Assembly (NCBI GenBank): GCA_030040175.1
Contig: JASHUF010000228.1
Location: 1 to 8,496 of the forward strand
From: Acidobacteriaceae bacterium
GTDB taxonomy: Bacteria; Acidobacteriota; Terriglobia; Terriglobales; Acidobacteriaceae
DNA: 8,496 bases
Reading direction: 5' to 3'
Within the stretch, counting starts at the first letter, position 1, and every line of letters starts with the position of its first letter. The position numbers and the translations under genes are program-made. Shown here piece by piece: positions 1-5,537 of this stretch. The notes beneath the pieces were generated by a model that did not search any database, had not been told where the DNA came from, and saw only the letters and a list, made by a program, of their open reading frames with translations.

Positions 1-783
1 CTGGGCGAGCACGGCTACGAGCCGCTCCTCGACCATGAAGGCGGCAAGTACACGCAGGCCGCGCCGTGGGTGCCCCGCACGGAACTTCCCGCCCATGCGC
101 CGGCGCTGGTCATCGTGCTCGGCGGCGATGGCACGCTGCTCTCCGTCGCGCGCATCTTTGCCGCGGTGGGTACGCCCATCCTCAGCGTCAACCTCGGCTT
201 CCTCGGCTTTCTCACGGAAGTCAAACTCGCCGATCTTTATTCCACTCTCGCGAACTGGTGCGAGGGCTGCCACAACGTGGACGAACGCACCATGCTCGAT
301 GCCGCGCTCTGGCGCCAGGGCGTGGAGCACTCGAAGTACACGGCATTGAACGAGATCGTCGTCTCCAAGGGCGATATTGCGCGCATGGGCGACTTTGCCG
401 TCGAGCTTGACGGCACCAGCGTGGCCCGCTTCCGCGCCGATGGCGTGATTGTCTCCACGCCTACCGGCTCGACCGCCTACACCCTCGCCGCCAACGGCCC
501 CATTCTCACGCCCGACGTCGATGCCCTGGTGGTTACGCCCATCTGCCCGCATCTGCTCACACTGCGGCCCATCGTGACCCGCGGCGGCGCGCATCTGACC
601 GTGCGCATTGAAGGCGTGCCTGAGCTGGCTTTGCTCACCGTCGACGGCCAGCAGGCAGTCGCCCTGCTCAAGGGCGACGAGGTGCGCTGCCATCGCTCCA
701 CCTTCACCGTCAAACTCGTCCGCCTCAGCGAGAGCGGCTTCTTTGAGGCTCTGCGCAGCAAATTGAGCTGGGGCGAGCTCTGA
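1..783 (+). CDS. nadK: NAD kinase, 5' end outside the window
   Basis: ATP-dependent NAD kinase, a cytoplasmic enzyme that makes NADP from NAD. The reading frame is open from base 1 and ends at TGA 781-783, giving 260 codons; family members are near 285-300 residues, so roughly 25-40 N-terminal residues are missing. A GTG at position 70 is internal and not the true start, because recognisable sequence precedes it. Visible landmarks, counted from window codon 1, are the GGDGT nucleotide-binding motif at codons 41-45 with the catalytic Asp at 43, the conserved Asn-Glu pair at 117-118 (LNEIVV), the Asp at 147 (ADGVIVSTPTGSTAY), and the downstream PICPHLLTLRPIV block typical of the C-terminal beta domain. 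No frameshift or missing key residue is seen. It converges on the minus-strand operon to its right. Upstream partners lie outside the window. Confidence 0.95.
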   Translation: MGEHGYEPLLDHEGGKYTQAAPWVPRTELPAHAPALVIVLGGDGTLLSVARIFAAVGTPILSVNLGFLGFLTEVKLADLYSTLANWCEGCHNVDERTMLDAALWRQGVEHSKYTALNEIVVSKGDIARMGDFAVELDGTSVARFRADGVIVSTPTGSTAYTLAANGPILTPDVDALVVTPICPHLLTLRPIVTRGGAHLTVRIEGVPELALLTVDGQQAVALLKGDEVRCHRSTFTVKLVRLSESGFFEALRSKLSWGEL

Positions 784-788
784 CCATC

Positions 789-815
789 GGGAAAGAGAAG
801 CGGCCTTCAGGCCGC
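789..815 (-). terminator. Probable intrinsic terminator of the minus-strand operon
   Basis: A perfect 6-bp GC-only stem (800-805 with 810-815) encloses a 4-nt loop. Read on the minus strand it is followed by the pyrimidine-rich tract TTCTCTTTC (799 down to 791), the arrangement expected of a Rho-independent terminator. It lies about 114 nt beyond the lipoprotein stop codon. In the plus direction no T-run follows it, so it is less convincing as a terminator for the NAD kinase gene, although the stem could still slow polymerase arriving from that side. The U-tract is interrupted by C residues, which lowers confidence. Confidence 0.45.
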
Positions 816-826
816 CGAATCGGCCC

Positions 827-882
827 TCATCCTAAGCGAAGTTTGCCGCGCCTGCGGCGGCAAACGCAGTCGAAGGACCTGC
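827..882. repeat. Likely dispersed intergenic repeat with internal hairpin
   Basis: The segment runs TCATCCTAAGCGAAG, then a perfect 8-bp stem (842-849 with 857-864, 7-nt loop), then CGCAGTCGAAGGACCTGC. The flanks resemble a short intergenic sequence of the form TCATCCTGAGCGAAG...GTCGAAGGATCTG that I remember as recurring in many soil and environmental bacterial genomes. Here the hairpin seems inserted between its two halves. Only one copy is visible in this window, so its repeat nature rests on recollection and not on a count. It lies between two convergent genes, where such elements often sit, and could act as a weak transcription barrier. Confidence 0.45.
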
Positions 883-893
883 TTTTGTTCCCG

Positions 894-921
894 CCCTTTT
901 GCGCACCTGCGCCGCAAAGGG
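894..921. other. Hairpin just beyond the lipoprotein stop
   Basis: An imperfect inverted repeat lies 7 nt past the lipoprotein stop codon: CCCTTT at 894-899 pairs with AAAGGG at 916-921, and GCGC at 901-904 pairs with GCGC at 909-912, with a small internal asymmetry. No T-run follows on either strand, so it is not a canonical terminator. It could protect the 3' end of the operon mRNA or be part of the neighbouring repeat. Confidence 0.35.
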
Positions 922-928
922 AATCCCT

Positions 929-1492
929 CTACTGCGTCAGTTCCTGCAGCAGCACCTTGGCCTTTTCCGCCAGTGTGTGCGCGCCATCCACGTCGCCCGT
1001 CGTCAGCGCCCCCTTGGCTTCCTTCAGGTCCTCGCGAATCTGGTCCGCGGTCTTCTTCTCGGTGTCGTTCAGCGTTCGCGTAATGCCGTTCAGCCCATGC
1101 TCCGTGGCGGCGATCATGTCCTCGGTCTCTTTCTTGAAATCGGCCGGGTCGCCTGAGGAAAGCTGCCCGATTGCGCTCACTCCTGGGTTGGGAGCCGGGT
1201 TTGCGGCCTCCTGCGTGCCGCCGTTCGCATTACTCGCCGGCGTATTCTCGGTTGGCTTGGGCTTCTTGTGTTTCGCCGGGGGTTTGGTCGGCGGCGTGGG
1301 CGCGTTCTTCGTTGGCTCCGTCGGGATGGTCACAACCGGGGGCGGCAGATTCACGGGCGCCGTCGAGGGCGCAGGAGGCGGGTTGTCCTCAACCGGGGGA
1401 GCCAGCGGCTGCACCTGTGCCTGCTGCTGTTTATGGCAGGCACTGAGGAAAAGAGGTAACAGCCAGACGACGATCTTCGCAGGCAACTTCAT
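929..1492 (-). CDS. Small proline-rich lipoprotein, third gene of the two-component operon
   Basis: Protein of 187 residues and unknown function. It has a clear lipoprotein signal: two lysines near the N-terminus, a hydrophobic core at about residues 7-16, then the lipobox LSAC with Cys19 as the lipidation site. Residues 20-26 are Gln-rich (HKQQQAQ), about 28-90 are a Pro/Thr/Ala-rich linker with a basic patch (KHKKPKP), and about 110-187 are predicted to be helical and charged, ending in a Glu/Lys/Ala-rich helix. A longer frame reaches 1549, but the start at 1492 is preferred: it begins directly at the signal peptide and has AAGGGA 8 nt upstream, whereas the extension lies inside the kinase gene. 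It follows the kinase by 14 nt. The layout suggests an anchored domain held away from the membrane by an extended spacer, perhaps reaching through peptidoglycan. An envelope role linked to the kinase is inference. I do not recognise a named family. Confidence 0.82.
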   Translation of the reverse strand: MKLPAKIVVWLLPLFLSACHKQQQAQVQPLAPPVEDNPPPAPSTAPVNLPPPVVTIPTEPTKNAPTPPTKPPAKHKKPKPTENTPASNANGGTQEAANPAPNPGVSAIGQLSSGDPADFKKETEDMIAATEHGLNGITRTLNDTEKKTADQIREDLKEAKGALTTGDVDGAHTLAEKAKVLLQELTQ

Positions 1493-1500
1493 CCCGCAAA

Positions 1501-1506
1501 TCCCTT
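1501..1506 (-). promoter_or_regulatory. Ribosome binding site that fixes the lipoprotein start
   Basis: AAGGGA on the minus strand lies 8 nt before the ATG at 1492 and directly abuts the TAG stop codon of the kinase gene. It supports the shorter start, and the closeness implies translational coupling of kinase and lipoprotein. Confidence 0.6.
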
Positions 1507-3468
1507 CTAATCTTCGACAACTGCCGGCCGAGGATGCCGGCGTCCCCATTCCGTAGCGGCGAGGGGAATTCGCAGCCGGAATTCCGTGCCACGGTCTCTC
1601 ACTGATTGTACTTCCACGCTACCGTGGTGCAACTGCAGAATCCGATACGTCATCGCCAGCCCAATGCCGCTTCCGCCGCTCTTGGTGGTGAAATAAAGAT
1701 CGAAGATTTTCTCTCGAATCTCTTCCGGAATACCCGCACCTTCGTCGGCGATACGCAGCAGGGCCGACTTCCATCCCGGCGCCCCCTGCCGATCGCCCGC
1801 CGGCCCGGTCCGCAAACTCGCTGAGCGGTCTGCCGTTCCCGCAATTCTCTGGTCTCCCTCGAGCACCACCTCCAGCCTTCCGCCATCGGGCATGGCCTGC
1901 GCGCCGTTCTGGATCACATTGAGAGCCGCCTGTTTCAGCAGATCGGCATCTACGTTGGCAATCAGCGGCTCGTCGGGCATGCTGCTCACCAGGATCACGT
2001 TGCGCGTTGAGAGCTCTTCGGCAGCCAGCGCCAGCACATCGGCAATCACCCCGCGCAAATCCTGCTCGCGCAGCTGCAGTTCCACCGGACGTGAGAAATC
2101 CACCAGCATCTGCACCACGCGGTCCAAACGATGAATCTCGGCATCGATCACCTCGAGATGCCTCGCCGCGGGCGCGCTCGCATCGCCCAGCTTGGCTTTG
2201 AGCAGCTCCAGGTGTACCACGATGGCGTTGATCGGATTCTTCACCTCGTGGCCCACCCCCGATGTGAGCCTCCCGATCGCCGCCATACGCCGCGAAAGCT
2301 CGAGCTCGCTCTCGATCTCTTCGGCCGATTCCACGTCATGCAGCGTCACCAGCGCGCCCAGCCCCTGGTTGGTCTCGTCATCGTGAATAAAATCCACTGA
2401 AGCCTGGATGCGCTTTCCCGTCTCCGTGCGAATCTCCTCCTGCACCATGGAAACGCCGGCATCGAGCGCCTCCCACAGCGATCTTCCCAGCACCGTCGAC
2501 CGGTCGAAGATGTCCCTCGCATGCAGGCCCAGAATGCTGTCGCGTTCGCGATGCAGGAACCGCCGCGCCGCCTCGGAAACCAGCACCGCGCGCCCGTCTC
2601 CGGTAAACAGCAGGATTCCATCCTGCAGGTTGCCCAGAATCTGATCCAGATTTTCCTTGAGAGCTGCGAATACCTCTTCCACGTTGCGCATGCGCTGGCC
2701 GATCATCTCGATCTTGGTGGAGACCTGCGCGGCCAGCTCCTGCTTGGGCTCGTCGGCTTTCGCACTCTGCGTCTCCCCCTGCGCGGTCCAGTAGTCGAGC
2801 TGCAGGCTGATCTCCTCCATCGGCCTCAGCGCCAGGTTGCTGAGCAGGAAGCCCACCAGCAGCGCCGCGCCCAGGGCAAAACCCATCAGCCACAGCGTCC
2901 GTCTCAGCCAGGGCATGTAAAAAGCGCTCAGCAGCGTGGTGCGTACGCCCACGTGCACGCTGAGAAACGGTTCGCCGTTGCGGTCCAGCGGCTCCACCAC
3001 GTCGAACACCTTGGGAGGGCCGAAGACCTCGGCCATCAGCTGCATCGGCCCGGCATCCAGCAGTTGCTGGTATCCCGGCCGCACCGGCAGCGGCTTGTCG
3101 TTATTGTCGGGATTGGAGCTGACCAGCGTGGTGCCCAGGTTGTCGCCGATGTTCACGTCGTACACGGTCAGCGAATAGCGATTGACGGAATCGATGACAT
3201 CCTTGAGCGAGGCATCGCTGCGCGCCGCATCGGCGGCCAGCGCGCGCAGCTCTAAGGGATTGTTGGGATCGACCTCTTGGCCTCTGAGGCCGTTTTCGAG
3301 CGCATTGTCCAGCGCCAGCCGCACCTGCTCGGCTACCATGCGGTTGGTCTCGTACGACTGCTGCACGGCCGCGCCCACAAGCTGGCTCACGTACACCAGC
3401 GACACCAGCCCGGCAACCAGAAACACCAGTGCCGTGATCGCCAGCACGAGTTTGGTCTTCAGGCGCAT
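1507..3468 (-). CDS. NtrB/ZraS-type membrane sensor histidine kinase
   Basis: Sensor kinase of 653 residues. TM1 is at about residues 6-30, a periplasmic sensing segment at about 31-190, TM2 at about 191-214, a HAMP-like linker to about 260, a PAS-like domain at about 270-375, the H-box with phospho-acceptor His407 in GHEVKNP, the N-box with Asn521 (NVIQNGAQAMPDGG), the G1 box DEGAGI at 575-580, an F-region (LYFTTKSGG) at about 591-599 and the G2 box GSGIGLAM at about 599-606. The H-box and the short ATPase domain match kinases that partner NtrC-like regulators, as expected from the gene just upstream. ATG 3468 has GGAAGAG 6 nt upstream, inside the end of the regulator gene, and the two genes are 3 nt apart, so they are co-translated. 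Odd: about 27 extra residues (541-567) lie between the N-box strand and G1, containing SASLRTGP. The periplasmic signal is unknown. Confidence 0.93.
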   Translation of the reverse strand: MRLKTKLVLAITALVFLVAGLVSLVYVSQLVGAAVQQSYETNRMVAEQVRLALDNALENGLRGQEVDPNNPLELRALAADAARSDASLKDVIDSVNRYSLTVYDVNIGDNLGTTLVSSNPDNNDKPLPVRPGYQQLLDAGPMQLMAEVFGPPKVFDVVEPLDRNGEPFLSVHVGVRTTLLSAFYMPWLRRTLWLMGFALGAALLVGFLLSNLALRPMEEISLQLDYWTAQGETQSAKADEPKQELAAQVSTKIEMIGQRMRNVEEVFAALKENLDQILGNLQDGILLFTGDGRAVLVSEAARRFLHRERDSILGLHARDIFDRSTVLGRSLWEALDAGVSMVQEEIRTETGKRIQASVDFIHDDETNQGLGALVTLHDVESAEEIESELELSRRMAAIGRLTSGVGHEVKNPINAIVVHLELLKAKLGDASAPAARHLEVIDAEIHRLDRVVQMLVDFSRPVELQLREQDLRGVIADVLALAAEELSTRNVILVSSMPDEPLIANVDADLLKQAALNVIQNGAQAMPDGGRLEVVLEGDQRIAGTADRSASLRTGPAGDRQGAPGWKSALLRIADEGAGIPEEIREKIFDLYFTTKSGGSGIGLAMTYRILQLHHGSVEVQSVRDRGTEFRLRIPLAATEWGRRHPRPAVVED

Positions 3469-3471
3469 CGC

Positions 3472-4869
3472 TCACTCTTCCGCGGCGCGGCTGTACTCCT
3501 TGAGCTTGTTGTGCAGCGTCTTCAAACTTACGCCCAGAATCTCCGCCGCGCGCGTCTTGTTCTGCCCCGTGGCCTCAAGCGTGCGCAGGATCAGCAAGCG
3601 TTCCGCTTCGTCCACGGTGGCGCCCACCTGGACCGAGATGGTTCCCGCATCGGACGCAGGCGCGGCTGCCGGCTTGGCCTTGCCGAACCCCGGCGGCAAA
3701 TGCCCGGCATCGAGCGGCGCCCCGTCCGGGCACAGAATCACCGCGCGCTCAATGGTGTTGCGCAGCTCCCGCGCGTTGCCCGGCCAGTCGTAGCTCATCA
3801 GCCGGTCGAGCATCGATTGCGCCACGCCGGAAACCTTGCGCCCGTGCTTCTCGTTCATCTCGTTCAGCATCGCCTCGGTCATGGCCGGCAGGTCCCCGGG
3901 ATGCTCGCGCAGCGGCGGCATGTGAATGTTGAAGACGTTCAGCCGGTAAAAAAGATCGGCGCGCAGATGCCCCTCGCCCACGGCCGCGCCGGGGTCGCGA
4001 TTCGTTGCCGCCAGCACGCGCACATCCACGTCCTGCTCCGTGCGCGCGCCCAGCCGGCGCAGCTTCCGCTCCTCCAGCACGCGCAGCAGTTTCGCCTGCG
4101 TGCCGATGGGCATCTCGCCCACCTCGTCCAGCAGCAGCGTCCCGCCCGAAGCCAGCTCGAAGCAGCCCACGCGCCGCTCCGCCGCACCCGTGAACGCGCC
4201 CTTCTCGTGCCCGAAGATTTCGCTCTCGATCAGCGTCTCCGGAATGGCCGCGCAGTTCACCGCCACAAACGGCCGTGTCTTGCGCGGGCTCAGCGCGTGC
4301 AGCGTGCGCGCCACCAGCTCCTTGCCCGTCCCGCTCTCGCCCGTGATCAGCACGGGGACGTTCGAAGGCGCAATCTGCTCGATGAGCGCGAAGATCTCCC
4401 GCATCTTCGGCGACTCGCCCACCATCGAGCCCAGCACGCCGCTTTCGCGCAGCCGCCGCCGCGCCACTTCGAGCTCGATCGCTGTCTCCCGCTGCCGCGT
4501 GGCGTTGCCCAGAATCGTCTTCAGCCGGGTCGCGTCTACCGGCTTCTGCAGAAAGTCGTACGCGCCCAGCTTCATCGCGTCCACCGCCTGCTGCACGCTG
4601 CCCATGGCCGTGAGCACCACCACGGCCACGCGCGTGCTCAACCCGGAGTCCTCCTGGGCCAGCCTGGTCAGCAGGCCGATCCCGTCCAGCCGCGGCATCT
4701 TCAAATCCGTCACCACGATGGCCGGACCCCACACCCGCGCCTTTTCCCACGCCTCCTGCCCGTCCCGCGCCGTTTCCGTCCTATAACCCCAGCCGGAGAT
4801 CAGCTCCGCCAGCCCCATCAGGGCGTGCGGTTCGTCTTCGGCAATCAGCACTTTAACGGCGTTCTCCAT
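3472..4869 (-). CDS. Sigma-54-dependent response regulator, NtrC/ZraR type
   Basis: Cytoplasmic transcription activator of 465 residues with three domains. The receiver domain (about 5-118) has the acidic pocket EDE, phospho-acceptor Asp55 (VTDLKMP), Thr87 and Lys109. The AAA+ sigma-54 interaction domain (about 146-375) has Walker A GESGTGKE at 177-184, the sigma-54 contact loop GAFTGA at 224-229 and Walker B LLLDEVGEMP at about 245-254. A Fis-type helix-turn-helix (NKTRAAEILGVSLKTLHNKL) lies near the C-terminus. All motifs needed for phosphorylation, ATP hydrolysis and open-complex formation are intact. Start: ATG 4869 is chosen, with GGTGG 8 nt upstream; an in-frame GTG at 4881 adds four residues but has a poor ribosome site. 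First gene of the operon, followed by its kinase. I saw no convincing sigma-54 promoter in this window, so its targets are probably elsewhere. Confidence 0.95.
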   Translation of the reverse strand: MENAVKVLIAEDEPHALMGLAELISGWGYRTETARDGQEAWEKARVWGPAIVVTDLKMPRLDGIGLLTRLAQEDSGLSTRVAVVVLTAMGSVQQAVDAMKLGAYDFLQKPVDATRLKTILGNATRQRETAIELEVARRRLRESGVLGSMVGESPKMREIFALIEQIAPSNVPVLITGESGTGKELVARTLHALSPRKTRPFVAVNCAAIPETLIESEIFGHEKGAFTGAAERRVGCFELASGGTLLLDEVGEMPIGTQAKLLRVLEERKLRRLGARTEQDVDVRVLAATNRDPGAAVGEGHLRADLFYRLNVFNIHMPPLREHPGDLPAMTEAMLNEMNEKHGRKVSGVAQSMLDRLMSYDWPGNARELRNTIERAVILCPDGAPLDAGHLPPGFGKAKPAAAPASDAGTISVQVGATVDEAERLLILRTLEATGQNKTRAAEILGVSLKTLHNKLKEYSRAAEE

Positions 4870-4891
4870 CAATGGTTCCACCGCTCTCTAG

Positions 4892-4920
4892 CTTATCCTC
4901 TTGCCGCAGGCTCCCGCCAA
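4892..4920 (-). promoter_or_regulatory. Possible sigma-70 promoter of the two-component operon
   Basis: On the minus strand TTGGCG (4920-4915) and GATAAG (4897-4892) are separated by 17 nt, each matching four of six consensus positions. The -10 would lie about 23 nt before the regulator ATG, leaving a short leader. Only the position and spacing support it. In GC-rich DNA such partial matches are common. Confidence 0.3.
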
Positions 4921-5003
4921 ACCGGGTGGCCGCTCCGTTGGCGTTTCTGCGCGAAAGGCGCTACGCGTACCATTCAGGACTCCAGGCCCGGCTTCACGAG
5001 ACT

Positions 5004-5114
5004 TGCCGCCACGCACTCTCCCGGGGGGAGTGCCGAAAATAGCCGGGGACGAACTCCTGGGTATGGCGGCACCAGGATCACGGCGTCCCGCAGGCACGGC
5101 CGAAGCGGAGGCCG
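5004..5114. other. Cluster of complementary arms, candidate structured RNA or element
   Basis: This part of the 303-nt divergent gap holds several nested complementary arms. A 6-bp stem pairs 5013-5018 with 5028-5033. A long two-part hairpin pairs 5046-5051 (GGGACG) with 5084-5089 and 5055-5060 (TCCTGG) with 5072-5077, separated by an asymmetric internal loop, with a further GCC/GGC pairing outside (5042-5044 with 5093-5095). The loop of that hairpin (TGGCGGCA, 5064-5071) is complementary over 8 nt to 5004-5011, which would make a pseudoknot or an alternative fold. A last 5-bp stem pairs 5097-5101 with 5110-5114. I could not match it to a riboswitch, ribozyme or housekeeping RNA that I know. 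No T-run follows on either strand. The rest of the gap (4921-5003 and 5115-5160) shows nothing I can name. Confidence 0.35.
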
Positions 5115-5160
5115 GATCCGATTCACCCGTCGCCTTAGGAAGCACAGTCGTTCTCAAGGG

Positions 5161-5166
5161 TAGACT
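5161..5166 (+). promoter_or_regulatory. Possible -10 element of the rhodanese gene
   Basis: TAGACT matches four of six -10 consensus positions and ends 6 nt before the rhodanese ATG. If used, transcription would begin at or beside the start codon, giving a leaderless mRNA. No good -35 lies 16-18 nt upstream. An alternative is that AAGGG at 5156-5160 is the ribosome site, although its 12-nt spacing to the ATG is long. Confidence 0.25.
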
Positions 5167-5172
5167 GAATCC

Positions 5173-5496
5173 ATGCTCGATTACGAAATCGGCCCTTCCC
5201 AGGCCGCGGCCTTGCTCGGCGAAAACCAGGCCCGTCTCCTCGACGTCCGCGAACCCTGGGAGTTTGCCTGGGCGCATGTCGAGGGAAGCCTGCACATCCC
5301 CATGGGCGACCTGCCCGTGCGCGCCGCCCGGGAACTCGACCCCGCCGAACGCCTGCTCGTTCTTTGCCACCACGGCATCCGTTCCCTCAACGTCACCGCC
5401 TGGCTGCGCCGCCAAGGCTTCGCCCAGGCCCAGTCGGTCGGCGGCGGCATCGACGCCTGGAGCCTCGAAGTCGACCCCACCGTCCCGCGCTATTGA
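5173..5496 (+). CDS. Single-domain rhodanese-like sulfurtransferase
   Basis: Small cytoplasmic protein of 107 residues made of one rhodanese domain, with no signal peptide. It shows the family landmarks in order: LLDVREPWEF at about 22-31, the HVEGSLHIPMG segment at about 35-45, and the active-site loop CHHGIR at 65-70 with nucleophile Cys65, which carries the persulfide. The C-terminal GGIDAW at about 91-96 is also typical. A six-residue loop fits sulfur transfer rather than a Cdc25-like phosphatase, whose loop is longer. The sulfur donor and acceptor cannot be told from sequence; thiosulfate or glutathione persulfide detoxification, or sulfur delivery, are usual roles. Its TGA stop overlaps by one base an ATG in the frame of the next gene, so the two may be co-transcribed, though their functions have no obvious link. 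Length is normal for GlpE/PspE-like proteins. Confidence 0.9.
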   Translation: MLDYEIGPSQAAALLGENQARLLDVREPWEFAWAHVEGSLHIPMGDLPVRAARELDPAERLLVLCHHGIRSLNVTAWLRRQGFAQAQSVGGGIDAWSLEVDPTVPRY

Positions 5497-5537
5497 TGGG
5501 TGATACTCAGACTTTGCGCGCACGCGCCGAGAACCCC

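Noticed and set aside
1493..1549. N-terminal extension of the lipoprotein to 1549
   Set aside because: It would put 19 polar residues before the signal peptide and overlap the kinase gene, with a good ribosome site present for 1492.
843..1556. A 237-codon plus-strand open frame opposite the lipoprotein
   Set aside because: It begins in the repeat, has an alternative start codon and mirrors the lipoprotein codons. The minus-strand reading has a lipobox and ribosome site.
5004..5114. Assignment of the structured stretch as SRP RNA, 6S RNA, RNase P RNA, tRNA or a cobalamin, ZTP, fluoride or TPP riboswitch
   Set aside because: The conserved core sequences of these RNAs were looked for and not found, so it is left unnamed.
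3277..5163. A 628-codon plus-strand open frame antisense to the regulator and part of the kinase
   Set aside because: Its translation is Arg/His/Gln-rich low-complexity sequence with no domain, and it lies opposite genes with intact catalytic motifs. It is a shadow caused by high GC at third codon positions.
4870..5172. Search for a sigma-54 promoter (GG and GC elements) that the regulator might use on its own operon or on the rhodanese gene
   Set aside because: By eye no TGGCAC-N5-TTGC-like pair with correct spacing was found on either strand.
4888..5523. Minus- and plus-strand open frames across the divergent gap (also 4901-5503 plus)
   Set aside because: Both overlap the rhodanese gene out of frame, have Pro/Arg/Ser-rich composition and no ribosome site. 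The gap is better read as non-coding.
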